From the NCBI GenBank assembly GCA_017433975.1, contig JAFRGD010000020.1, positions 1-39,344 on the forward strand: a DNA stretch of 39,344 bases. The letters run 5' to 3'. This DNA comes from Mogibacterium sp. Lineage in GTDB: Bacteria > Bacillota > Clostridia > Peptostreptococcales > Anaerovoracaceae. Positions 1-8,069 of the stretch are shown here, piece after piece (positions within the stretch are counted from its first letter, which is position 1; each line of letters starts with the position of its first letter). Below the pieces are notes generated by a model that saw only the letters and a program-made list of their open reading frames with translations, searched no databases and was not told the DNA's origin. The position numbers were made by a program, and so were the translations under genes.

Positions 1-1
1 C

Positions 2-3000
2 TTCGAAGAGAACGGAACGTACGTGAGTGACCTGAGCAGCCTGACGAAGGTGGACGCCGGCGAGTACACGATCTACGTGAAGGGCACGAACCCGAACTAC
101 CAGGGTGAGGCGACGACGACGGCGAAACTGACGATCACGCAACGCAACGTTACCTTGACATCTGCGGATGACACGAAGGTCTACGACGGCGCGGCTCTGA
201 CGAACGATGAGGTCACGGTTGGTGGCGACGGCTGGGCGAGTGGCGAAGGCGCGACCTACAACGTCACCGGCAGCCAGACCAACGTCGGCAGCAGCGCGAA
301 TACATTCGCGTACACGCTGTCCGAAGCGACAAAGGCTGCGAACTATAACATTACTATGGAAGAAGGAACGCTGACAGTCACTCCGGTCACCACCAAGGTC
401 ACTGTCACGATCACCGAGCACAGCGGCACCGCGAAGTACGACGGAACGGAGAAGACCGTAACGGGTTATGACGTCTCGATCGACAACGAGCTGTACACCG
501 AGGCGGACTTCACGTTCAGCGGCGACGCGACCATCACGGGCACGAACGCTGGCACATACCAGATGCAGCTGAAGGCCTCCGACTTCACGAACACGAGCAA
601 GAACTTCACAAATGTCGAGTTCGTCATCGTGGACGGAACGCTCGAGATCTCCAAGAGAGACGTCACGCTGACTTCGGCGACTGATGAGAAGGTCTACGAC
701 GGAACACCGCTGACGAACAGCAACGTCACGGTGGGCGGCGACGGCTTCGCCACCGGCGAAGGCGCGACATATGACGTCACCGGAACGCAGACCGAGAAGG
801 GCAGCAGTGCGAACGCGTTCACGTACGCGCTGAACGAGGGCACGCTGGCCAACAACTACAATATTACAAAGACGGAAGGCACGCTGACGGTCACGGCAGT
901 TACCGAAAAGGTCACTGTCACGATCACCGAGCACAGCGGCACCGCGAAGTACGACGGAACGGAGAAGACCGTAACGGGTTATGACGTTTCGATCAGCAAC
1001 CCGCTGTACACAACGGCAGACTTCACGTTCAGCGGCAACGCGACCATCAAGGGAACGGACGCTGCCACGTACAACATGGAGCTGAAGGCATCCGACTTCA
1101 CGAACACGAGCGAGAACTTCACAAATGTCGAGTTCGTCATCGTTGACGGAACGCTCGTAATCTCCAAGAGAGACGTCACGCTGACTTCGGCGGACGATGA
1201 AAAGGTCTACGACGGTGATCCTCTGACGAACAGCAACGTTACGGTTGGTGGCGACGGCTTCGTGGAAGGCGAAGGCGCGACCTATAACGTCACCGGCAGC
1301 CAGACCAACGTCGGCGAGAGCGCAAACGCGTTCACGTATGCGCTGAAAGAAGGCACGAAGGCTGCGAACTACAACATCACCAAGACCGAAGGCACGCTGA
1401 CGGTCACACCGGTCACCGAAAATGTCACCGTCAGAATCACGGGGCACAGCGGCACGGCTAAGTACGACGGTACGGAGAAGACCGTAACGGGTTATGAAGT
1501 TTCGATCAGCAACCCGCTGTACACGGTGAATGACTTCACGTTCAGCGGCGACGCGACCATCGAGGAAACGAACGCTGGTACGTACAACATGGGGCTGGCA
1601 TCCTCTGACTTCGCGAACACGAGCGAGAACTTCACAAATGTTGAGTTCGTAGTCGAGGACGGCACGCTCGAGATCTCCAAGCGCAGCGTCACCCTGACCT
1701 CCGCGACCGACTCCAAGGTCTACGACAGCACACCGCTGACGAACAGCACCGTTACGGTGGGCGGCGACGGCTTCGTCACCGGCGAAGGCGCGACCTACAA
1801 CGTCACCGGAACGCAGACGGATGCCGGCAGCAGCGCGAACGCATTCACGTACACGCTGAACGAAGGCACGCTGGAGGACAACTACGACATCACAAAGGTT
1901 GAAGGAACGCTGACGGTCACGCCGGTCACCGATAAGGTCACTGTCACGATCACCGAACACAGCGGCACCGAGAAGTACGACGGAACGGAGAAGACCGTAA
2001 CAGGTTACGACGTTGCGATCAGCAACCCTCTGTACACCGAGTCTGACTTCACCTTCAACGGCGACGATACGGTGAAGGGAACGGACGTCGGCAAGTACGA
2101 CATGGAGCTCGAGGCAACAGACTTTACGAACATCAGCGGTAACTTTACCAATGTCGAGTTCGTCATCGTCGACGGCCAGCTCGAGATCACCAAGAGAGAC
2201 GTCACGCTAACTTCGGCGGACGATGAAAAGGTCTACGACGGTGATCCTCTGACGAATGACAACGTCACGGTCGGCGGCGACGGCTGGGCAAACGGCGAAG
2301 GCGCAACGTATGACGTCACCGGCAGCCAGACCAACGTTGGCGAGAGCGCAAACACATTTGCGTACACGCTGTCCGAAGCGACGAAGGAAGCGAACTACAA
2401 CATCACCAAGACCGAAGGAACGCTCACGGTCACGCCGTTCACCGACGAGATCACGGTTACGATCACTGAGCACAGCGGCTCCGCGACCTACGACGGCAAG
2501 GAGCACACGGTCACCGGTTACGACGTTGAGATCAGCAATTCGCTGTACAAGGAGAGCTACTTCACGTTCAGCGGCGACGATACCATCACGGGCAAAGACG
2601 CCGGAACGTACGACATGAAGCTCAAGCCGGAAGACTTCACGAACACGAGCGCGAACTTCACCAACATCAAGTTCGTCATCGTGGATGGCCAGCTGGTCAT
2701 CAACCCGGCGCAGCTTCCGGAGGATCCGGACGATCCGGATGACCCGGCGAACGTAAGATTCGACGTTTCGCAGCCGGAGGACGTCGTCTACAACGGCAAG
2801 GAGCAGAAGCAGCCTGTCACGGTCTATGACTCTGTGACAAAACTGGATCTGGAAGAGGGCACGGACTGCACGATTACCTACAGTGAAGATGTGACGAACG
2901 TCGGCGAGGTCACGATCACGATCGAAGGCCAGGGCAACTACAGTGGTTCGTTCACCAGAACCTACCACATCACGCCGAAGCCGGTCAAAGTCACCGCGGA

Positions 3001-3664
3001 CGACAAGGAAAAGACCTATGGCGACGCGGATCCGGAGCTGACTGCGACCGAAGAAGGTGTGGTCGAGGGCGATACGCTCGAGTACGAGCTCTACCGTGAG
3101 GAGGGCGAGGACGTCGGCGAATACGTCATCTCGTTCCGCTTCGGAGACGAAGTGCAGTCCGCTATGGTCACGACAGCCGACTACCGTTGCGCGATGATCG
3201 CGGTGGTACGCGCGGCTGCGAGCCAGAAGGTCGTCATGGGCAACTACGAGGTCGAGTTCATCGACGGTACGTTCACGATCGACCCGGCCGAGCTCACGAT
3301 CACGACCGGCAGCGCCGAGAAGGAGTACGACGGCACGCCGCTGACGAACGACGAGGCGACGATTACCGGACTCAAGTTCGACGACGAAGCGACGGTTGTT
3401 GCGACCGGCAGCCAGACCAAGGTCGGCTCGAGTGAGAACACGTACAAGATCACTTGGGTCAATGGCAAGGCGTCCAACTACACGATCGTCGAAGACCTGG
3501 GTACGCTCGCGGTCACAGAGGCGGGAGAGGATAACCCGACAACGCCGAGCGACAAGCCGCACACCGGCGACCCGAGCAATCCGCTCACAGACGGTCTGCT
3601 GGCAGCCGGCGCCGGACTGGCACTGCTCTTCGCGCGCAAGCGCAGAAAGCAGAAGCAGGCGTAA
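2..3664 (+). CDS. Large repetitive cell-surface protein, YDG/MBG repeats, sortase-type C-terminal anchor (5' partial)
   Basis: The frame is open from base 2, so the true start lies upstream and the GTG at 23 is only an internal codon. At least 1,220 residues are visible. Five tandem 171-residue units (about residues 48-902) each pair a YDG-type half (motif KVYDG) with a second half (motif KYDGTEKTVTGYDV). A Pro/Asp linker (PEDPDDPDDP) follows, then an Ig-like domain, a YGX-type MBG domain (KTYGDADPEL) and a last YDG domain. The C-terminus has the order of a cell-wall sorting signal: KPHTGD, a hydrophobic stretch (LLAAGAGLALLF), then RKRRKQK. The LPXTG box is degenerate, so sortase anchoring is inferred. 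There is almost no cysteine. The likely role is an adhesin or stalk-like surface protein; no enzymatic domain is visible. A strong terminator follows. Confidence 0.88.
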   Translation, partial: FEENGTYVSDLSSLTKVDAGEYTIYVKGTNPNYQGEATTTAKLTITQRNVTLTSADDTKVYDGAALTNDEVTVGGDGWASGEGATYNVTGSQTNVGSSANTFAYTLSEATKAANYNITMEEGTLTVTPVTTKVTVTITEHSGTAKYDGTEKTVTGYDVSIDNELYTEADFTFSGDATITGTNAGTYQMQLKASDFTNTSKNFTNVEFVIVDGTLEISKRDVTLTSATDEKVYDGTPLTNSNVTVGGDGFATGEGATYDVTGTQTEKGSSANAFTYALNEGTLANNYNITKTEGTLTVTAVTEKVTVTITEHSGTAKYDGTEKTVTGYDVSISNPLYTTADFTFSGNATIKGTDAATYNMELKASDFTNTSENFTNVEFVIVDGTLVISKRDVTLTSADDEKVYDGDPLTNSNVTVGGDGFVEGEGATYNVTGSQTNVGESANAFTYALKEGTKAANYNITKTEGTLTVTPVTENVTVRITGHSGTAKYDGTEKTVTGYEVSISNPLYTVNDFTFSGDATIEETNAGTYNMGLASSDFANTSENFTNVEFVVEDGTLEISKRSVTLTSATDSKVYDSTPLTNSTVTVGGDGFVTGEGATYNVTGTQTDAGSSANAFTYTLNEGTLEDNYDITKVEGTLTVTPVTDKVTVTITEHSGTEKYDGTEKTVTGYDVAISNPLYTESDFTFNGDDTVKGTDVGKYDMELEATDFTNISGNFTNVEFVIVDGQLEITKRDVTLTSADDEKVYDGDPLTNDNVTVGGDGWANGEGATYDVTGSQTNVGESANTFAYTLSEATKEANYNITKTEGTLTVTPFTDEITVTITEHSGSATYDGKEHTVTGYDVEISNSLYKESYFTFSGDDTITGKDAGTYDMKLKPEDFTNTSANFTNIKFVIVDGQLVINPAQLPEDPDDPDDPANVRFDVSQPEDVVYNGKEQKQPVTVYDSVTKLDLEEGTDCTITYSEDVTNVGEVTITIEGQGNYSGSFTRTYHITPKPVKVTADDKEKTYGDADPELTATEEGVVEGDTLEYELYREEGEDVGEYVISFRFGDEVQSAMVTTADYRCAMIAVVRAAASQKVVMGNYEVEFIDGTFTIDPAELTITTGSAEKEYDGTPLTNDEATITGLKFDDEATVVATGSQTKVGSSENTYKITWVNGKASNYTIVEDLGTLAVTEAGEDNPTTPSDKPHTGDPSNPLTDGLLAAGAGLALLFARKRRKQKQA
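143..2707 (+). repeat. Five tandem 513-bp coding repeats
   Basis: Unit boundaries, set at the codon for the R of RNVTLTS/RDVTLTS, fall at 143, 656, 1169, 1682 and 2195, an exact 513-bp (171-codon) period. Long stretches are nearly identical at the DNA level; the segment around 421-474 recurs around 934-987. The final unit ends at the Pro/Asp linker near 2708. Conserved length and DNA identity imply recent duplication or gene conversion. Confidence 0.92.
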
Positions 3665-3712
3665 CGCAGGCTGAAGCGATCCGCCGGGAAACCGGAACAT
3701 AACTACAAACGA

Positions 3713-3738
3713 AGCCGGGGCACATGCCCCGGCTTTTT
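3713..3738 (+). terminator. Rho-independent terminator of the surface-protein gene
   Basis: A perfect 10-bp stem (AGCCGGGGCA at 3713-3722, its complement at 3725-3734) with a 2-nt loop runs into TTTT at 3735-3738. It lies 49 bp after the stop codon. Confidence 0.9.
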
Positions 3739-3762
3739 GCTGCAACGCGCCCGGTGAAATCT

Positions 3763-3793
3763 GGTGAAATTGGGGACGGTTCCGTTTTTCATC
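3763..3793 (+). repeat. REP-like dispersed repeat, copy A
   Basis: Matches the shared core TGAAAyyGGGGAyGGTyCC followed by a T-run and a pyrimidine-rich CATC/CACC end. It sits between the surface-protein terminator and the ligase promoter. A partial duplication of the first bases (GGTGAAAT) precedes it at about 3752. Confidence 0.75.
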
Positions 3794-3796
3794 TCG

Positions 3797-3825
3797 TTGC
3801 AATCGCCCGGGATGTATGCTATAAT
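3797..3825 (+). promoter_or_regulatory. Sigma-A promoter with extended -10 for the acyl-CoA ligase pair
   Basis: TTGCAA at 3797-3802, a 17-bp spacer, and TATAAT at 3820-3825 preceded by TGC (extended -10). Transcription would start near 3832, about 77 nt before the chosen start codon. The -35 abuts REP-like copy A. Confidence 0.8.
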
Positions 3826-3908
3826 ATTGCATTGCTAAAATGAGAAAGTGTGCGCACATACTGCAAAGCACGCGTTGCGCAGCAGACGGACCGGGCGGAA
3901 TTCCCGGC

Positions 3909-5702
3909 ATGACGATGAACAAAAAGAAGTACGACGGCCAGCTTTATCAGTTTCCTTACGTGGAGACGCTGAAGGAAATCATCGAAGCCAGCGCCGCGCG
4001 GTGCCCGAACCGGCCCGCTTACATGTATAAAATCGAACATAACGAGCCTTTCCGGTCGATGTCGTACGCGGCGTTCAACGACGCGCGGCTTTCGCTAGGG
4101 ACGGCGCTTCTCGAACTCGGCCTCAAGGGCCGGAACATCGCGGTCATGGGCGAGAACTCGCACCGCTGGACGATGGCTTACTTTACCGTGGTCTGCGGCG
4201 TCGGCGCGATCGTTCCGATCGACAAGGGCCTCGAGGCGGAGGAGATCATCAACCTGCTGAACCGTGCGGACGTGGCGGCGGTGTTCGTCTCGCCAAAGTC
4301 TCTGAACAAGGTGTACAACACGGCCGACCAGATCACGTCGCTCGAGCACCTGATCATCATGGACGAGAGCGCGGAGGACGTGCCGGTCAACTTCAACGAC
4401 GACCGCGTCAAGCTCATGAGCGAGCTCATCGAGCGCGGCAAGGCGCTCCGGATCGCCGGCAACACCCAATATGAGGACGCCGTCGTGCGGCCGGGCGACC
4501 TGTCTACGATTCTCTTCACATCGGGGACGACGGGTCTCGCCAAGGGCGTCATGCTCTCGCACATGAATCTCGCGCAGAACGTCTTCAACATGTCCAAATA
4601 CTTCTGCATCCCGAGCGGCGGGCGCGTACTCTCGGTGCTCCCGATGCATCACGCATATGAGATGACGTGCACCGTCATGACGTGCTTCTACCAGGGCGCG
4701 TGCGTCGTGATCTGTGAGGGGCTCAAGCACATCCAGACCAATTTCGCGGAGGCGGGCTGTTGCGTCATGCTGGGCGTTCCGCTGATTTACGAGAACATGT
4801 ACCGCAAGATCTGGAAACAGGCGGAAAAGAGCGGCCAGGCGGACAACCTCCGGCGCGCAATCGACGTGTCCAAGGGGCTCGGCTTCAGTAATAATAAGTT
4901 CGTCACGCGGCACATGTTCAAGGCGGTCCACAGCCTGTTCGGCCCGGACTTTTACGAATTCATCGTCGGCGGCGCGGCGATCGACCCAAAGGTCATCACG
5001 GACTTCGAGATGATGGGCCTGCCGATGATGCAGGGCTATGGAATGACCGAGAACGCCCCGATCATCGCGATGAACACGGACCGGTACGGCAAGGCGGCCT
5101 CGGCCGGCAAACCGATGCCGGGGACGGAGATCCGCATCGTGGACAAGGACGAGAACGGGATCGGGGAGATCATCTGCAAGGGTCCGTCCGTGATGATGGG
5201 CTACTACAAGGACCCGGAGAACACGGCCAAGACCGTCCACGACGGCTGGCTTTACACGGGGGACTACGGTTACTTTGACGAAGACGGCTTCCTTTACATC
5301 ACCGGCCGCAAAAAGAACGTCATCGTAACCAAGGGCGGCAAGAACATCTTTCCGGAGGAGGTCGAGTACTACCTCCAGCTCGAGCCGTTCGTGAGCGAGG
5401 TGATGGTGTACGGCAAGCCGGACTCCGCCAAGGACGACCTGATCTGCACCGCGATCATCTATCCGAACTACCGGCTGCTCCGCGACCAGGGGTACACGAC
5501 GGACGAGCAGATCCTCGAGCAGCTCAGCCAGCTGGTCGACCGCGCCAACGCCAAGATGCCGCCGTACAAACGCGTCAAGCGGATCGAGGTCCGGGACAAA
5601 GAATTCATCAAGACAACGACGTTAAAGATCAAGCGATTTGAAGAGGGGAATTATGACTACAAATTTGACAGCAAGGGAACCGCTGCCGCAGGCAGAGTAT
5701 GA
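3909..5702 (+). CDS. AMP-forming acyl-CoA synthetase (ligase 1)
   Basis: Member of the ANL superfamily of adenylating enzymes: it activates a carboxylic acid with ATP to an acyl-adenylate and transfers it to CoA. About 597 residues. Visible motifs are the phosphate loop TSGTTGLAKG (near residue 204), GYGMTENAP (near 377), TGDYGYFDEDGF (near 450), GRKKN in the hinge, and a C-terminal KTTTLKIKRF carrying the probable catalytic lysine. The length and the FPEEVE segment resemble long-chain fatty-acid CoA ligases, but the substrate cannot be read from sequence. The start at 3909 (or the ATG at 3915) is chosen because the frame upstream, back to an ATG at 3840, encodes non-conserved residues within eight bases of the predicted transcription start. 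The ribosome site is weak. The 3' end overlaps the next gene by 50 bp. Confidence 0.9.
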   Translation: MTMNKKKYDGQLYQFPYVETLKEIIEASAARCPNRPAYMYKIEHNEPFRSMSYAAFNDARLSLGTALLELGLKGRNIAVMGENSHRWTMAYFTVVCGVGAIVPIDKGLEAEEIINLLNRADVAAVFVSPKSLNKVYNTADQITSLEHLIIMDESAEDVPVNFNDDRVKLMSELIERGKALRIAGNTQYEDAVVRPGDLSTILFTSGTTGLAKGVMLSHMNLAQNVFNMSKYFCIPSGGRVLSVLPMHHAYEMTCTVMTCFYQGACVVICEGLKHIQTNFAEAGCCVMLGVPLIYENMYRKIWKQAEKSGQADNLRRAIDVSKGLGFSNNKFVTRHMFKAVHSLFGPDFYEFIVGGAAIDPKVITDFEMMGLPMMQGYGMTENAPIIAMNTDRYGKAASAGKPMPGTEIRIVDKDENGIGEIICKGPSVMMGYYKDPENTAKTVHDGWLYTGDYGYFDEDGFLYITGRKKNVIVTKGGKNIFPEEVEYYLQLEPFVSEVMVYGKPDSAKDDLICTAIIYPNYRLLRDQGYTTDEQILEQLSQLVDRANAKMPPYKRVKRIEVRDKEFIKTTTLKIKRFEEGNYDYKFDSKGTAAAGRV

Positions 5703-7509
5703 CGAAATCAAACGCCGCGAGCTCGCCGAAATGCAGGCGATCGTGGACGGCCTCAAAGCGAGCAAAGAGGAAAGGGTCATGTACCGCGACATTCGTCCGG
5801 TGACGGATATCCGGCACGCGCTGCAGACCAGCGTGGAGCTGTACGGAGACCGGCCGTTCTTCTATCAAAAGATGAAGAAGGGCGGGGAGTTCGAGGCGGT
5901 CACCTACCGGCAGGTCCAGGACGACATGAGAGCCCTCGGTACGGCCTTGGTCGACCTCGGCCTCAAGGGCGCCAACATCGGCATCATCGGCCGGAACTGC
6001 TACGAGTGGATCGAATCCTACCTCGCTGTCATCTGCGGCACGGGCGTCGTGGTTCCGCTGGACAAGGAGCTCATGCAGGAGCAACTGGAGGAGCTCTGCA
6101 TCCGCGGCGAGATCCAGGCTGTCATTACCGCTGACAATAAATATTACGAGATGTTCAAGGCCATCAAGGCCGGCGGCAAGACCCAGATCCGCTTCGTCAT
6201 TCACATCGACATGAACGAAGACGAGAACGCGGAGAACGGTCTGCTATCGTGGCGGCGTCTCCGCGAGAAGGGCTACAGGCTCATAGAAGGCGGTGACAGG
6301 CGTTTTCTCGACGCGCAGATAATAAATACCGACCTTGCGGTCATTCTCTTCACCTCGGGCACTACAGGGGCTTCCAAGGGGGTCATGCTCTCGAACAAGA
6401 ACCTCGCGGCGGATATTACGATCTCCCCGGTGCTCCTGGAGGTCCGGCCGAAGGACATCTTCTTCCTGATCCTGCCGATCCACCACACGTACGCGTGCAC
6501 GGCGTCCTTCCTCGAGCCGATGTACCGCGGCGCGTCGGTCGCGATCTGCTCCGGCCTCAAATACATGCTCAAGGAGATCCAGGAGATCCGTCCGACGTTC
6601 CTGCTCGGCGTGCCGGTCATCTTTGAGAACTTCTATAACAAGATCAAGCGGAACGTCCGCGCGCAGGGCAAGGAGAAGCTCCTCAACGCCGTGCTCCGGA
6701 TCAACCGCGTGACCAAGCCGCTCGGCATCGACATCGCCAAGGGCGCGACCAAACAGATCACCGACACGTTCGGCGGCCGCATGCAGACGCTCATCACCGG
6801 CGGCGCCGCGATCGACGGCGACATCATGAACTTCTTCACCGACCTCGGCTTCCGGGCGGTCCAGGGCTACGGCCTGACGGAGACGTCTCCGATCGTCGCG
6901 CTCAACCCGGACAAGCGGAAATACATGCGCAATTACGCGGCGGGCTTCCTCCTGCCGTTCATGGAGTGCAAGATCATCGATCCGGACGAGGACGGCTACG
7001 GCGAGATCTGCTTCAAAGGCCCGATCGTCATGATGGGATACTATAAGGACCCGGAGAACACCGCGGCGTCGCTGCAGGACGGCTGGTTCCACACCGGCGA
7101 CCTCGGCTACCTCGACAAGGAAGGCTACGTCGTCATCACCGGCCGCAAAAAGAACGTGATCATCGCCGGCAACGGCAAGAACGTCTTCCCGGAGGAGCTC
7201 GAGTTCTTCGCGATGCGGAGCGACTTCATCGAAGAGTGCATGGTCTGGGGCGATGAAAAGAACGAGGACCAGCTCAAGCGCGGCATCTACATCACGGTCA
7301 AGCCGAATGAAGAGGCGCTCAAGGAAGCGCTCGGCGACAACTACACCGACGATCAGGTGTACGAGCTGATCCAACGCGAGATCGACAAGGTCAACGCGGA
7401 CCTGCCAATCTTCAAAAAGATGAACCACATCGTCATCCGGAAGCGCCCGTTCGACAAGACGACGGCGATGAAGATCCGCCGCTTCGTCGAGGACAACAAG
7501 AACGCGTAA
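5653..7509 (+). CDS. AMP-forming acyl-CoA synthetase (ligase 2, paralog of the preceding gene)
   Basis: Second ANL-family acyl-CoA ligase, about 618 residues, clearly related to its neighbour. Motifs: TSGTTGASKGVMLS (near 235), QGYGLTETSP (near 405), HTGDLGYLDKEGY (near 482), GRKKNVIIAGNGKN and the C-terminal DKTTAMKIRRF. The start at 5653 has GAGGGG five bases upstream, and that site lies inside ligase 1, whose last 50 bp are read in another frame. The overlap implies translational coupling in one transcript. The N-terminus carries about 40 extra residues not shared with ligase 1. Whether the two proteins handle different chain lengths or work as a pair is unknown. It could equally be an O-succinylbenzoate or other aryl/acyl ligase, but the size favours fatty acids. 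Confidence 0.9.
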   Translation: MTTNLTAREPLPQAEYDEIKRRELAEMQAIVDGLKASKEERVMYRDIRPVTDIRHALQTSVELYGDRPFFYQKMKKGGEFEAVTYRQVQDDMRALGTALVDLGLKGANIGIIGRNCYEWIESYLAVICGTGVVVPLDKELMQEQLEELCIRGEIQAVITADNKYYEMFKAIKAGGKTQIRFVIHIDMNEDENAENGLLSWRRLREKGYRLIEGGDRRFLDAQIINTDLAVILFTSGTTGASKGVMLSNKNLAADITISPVLLEVRPKDIFFLILPIHHTYACTASFLEPMYRGASVAICSGLKYMLKEIQEIRPTFLLGVPVIFENFYNKIKRNVRAQGKEKLLNAVLRINRVTKPLGIDIAKGATKQITDTFGGRMQTLITGGAAIDGDIMNFFTDLGFRAVQGYGLTETSPIVALNPDKRKYMRNYAAGFLLPFMECKIIDPDEDGYGEICFKGPIVMMGYYKDPENTAASLQDGWFHTGDLGYLDKEGYVVITGRKKNVIIAGNGKNVFPEELEFFAMRSDFIEECMVWGDEKNEDQLKRGIYITVKPNEEALKEALGDNYTDDQVYELIQREIDKVNADLPIFKKMNHIVIRKRPFDKTTAMKIRRFVEDNKNA

Positions 7510-7527
7510 TTCATAATGGGGTACGCA

Positions 7528-7559
7528 GTTGAAAAACAGACCCATCCCCAATTTCATCC
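7528..7559 (-). repeat. REP-like dispersed repeat, copy B (inverted)
   Basis: Read on the minus strand it shows the same core as the other copies (TGAAATTGGGGATGGG, then a T-run ending in CAAC). It lies in the 83-bp gap between ligase 2 and greA, the only intergenic space there. Confidence 0.7.
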
Positions 7560-7592
7560 GTTATCGTTACAATTTGAAAGGAGTACTGCACA

Positions 7593-8069
7593 ATGCCTGA
7601 AGTGAATGAAATGACCCGTGAGGGGTACGAGGAGCTTAAGAACGAACTCGAATATCTGATTACGGTCAAGAGGAAGGAAAACGCGGAGCGTCTCAAGGAA
7701 GCGATCTCCTACGGCGACATCTCCGAGAACGCCGAGTACGACGCGGCCAAGGACGAGCAGGCCGAGACGGAGCGCCGGGTCTTTGAGATCGAGGCACTTC
7801 TGCGGACGGCCAAGGTCGTCGAGGCGGCGTCTGACAACGTGGACGAAGGGACGGTCCAGATCGGGCGTACGGTTCGCGTCCAGGAAGTGAACCGTAACAT
7901 CGAGGTCGAGTACAAACTGGTCGGAACCAGAGAGTCGGACCCGCTCAAGGGCAAGATCTCCGCGGCGTCGGCCGTCGGACAGCACCTCATCGGACACAAG
8001 GCCGGTGACGTGGTCGAGTTCCAGGTCCCTGCAGGCATGGCAAAGTATAAGATTTTAGAGGTAAAATAA
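7593..8069 (+). CDS. greA: Transcription elongation factor GreA
   Basis: GreA binds the RNA polymerase secondary channel and stimulates cleavage of backtracked transcripts. The 158-residue length is standard. The N-terminal coiled coil carries GDISENAEYDAAKDEQ, whose acidic tip residues support Mg2+ for cleavage; the C-terminal half is the FKBP-like domain with DPLKGKIS and a VGxxLIGHKAGD segment. A good ribosome site (GAAAGGAG) precedes the ATG. The stop overlaps the lysS start by one base (TAATG), so the two are almost certainly co-transcribed, an arrangement common in Firmicutes. Confidence 0.97.
   Translation: MPEVNEMTREGYEELKNELEYLITVKRKENAERLKEAISYGDISENAEYDAAKDEQAETERRVFEIEALLRTAKVVEAASDNVDEGTVQIGRTVRVQEVNRNIEVEYKLVGTRESDPLKGKISAASAVGQHLIGHKAGDVVEFQVPAGMAKYKILEVK

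Noticed and set aside
466..2205. Four similar 66-74-aa minus-strand frames spaced 513 bp apart
   Set aside because: They are the antisense shadow of the tandem coding repeats; their spacing simply reports the repeat period.
3840..3908. N-terminal extension of acyl-CoA ligase 1
   Set aside because: The ATG at 3840 is only about eight bases from the predicted transcription start, lacks a ribosome site and encodes residues unlike the family.
2207..3922. Long minus-strand frame opposite the surface-protein gene
   Set aside because: It mirrors the repeat-rich codons of the plus-strand gene, is Arg/Asp/Val-biased, has no ribosome site and crosses the terminator.
5115..5130. GGGGACGG inside acyl-CoA ligase 1
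   Set aside because: Coding sequence in a conserved motif region without the rest of the repeat.
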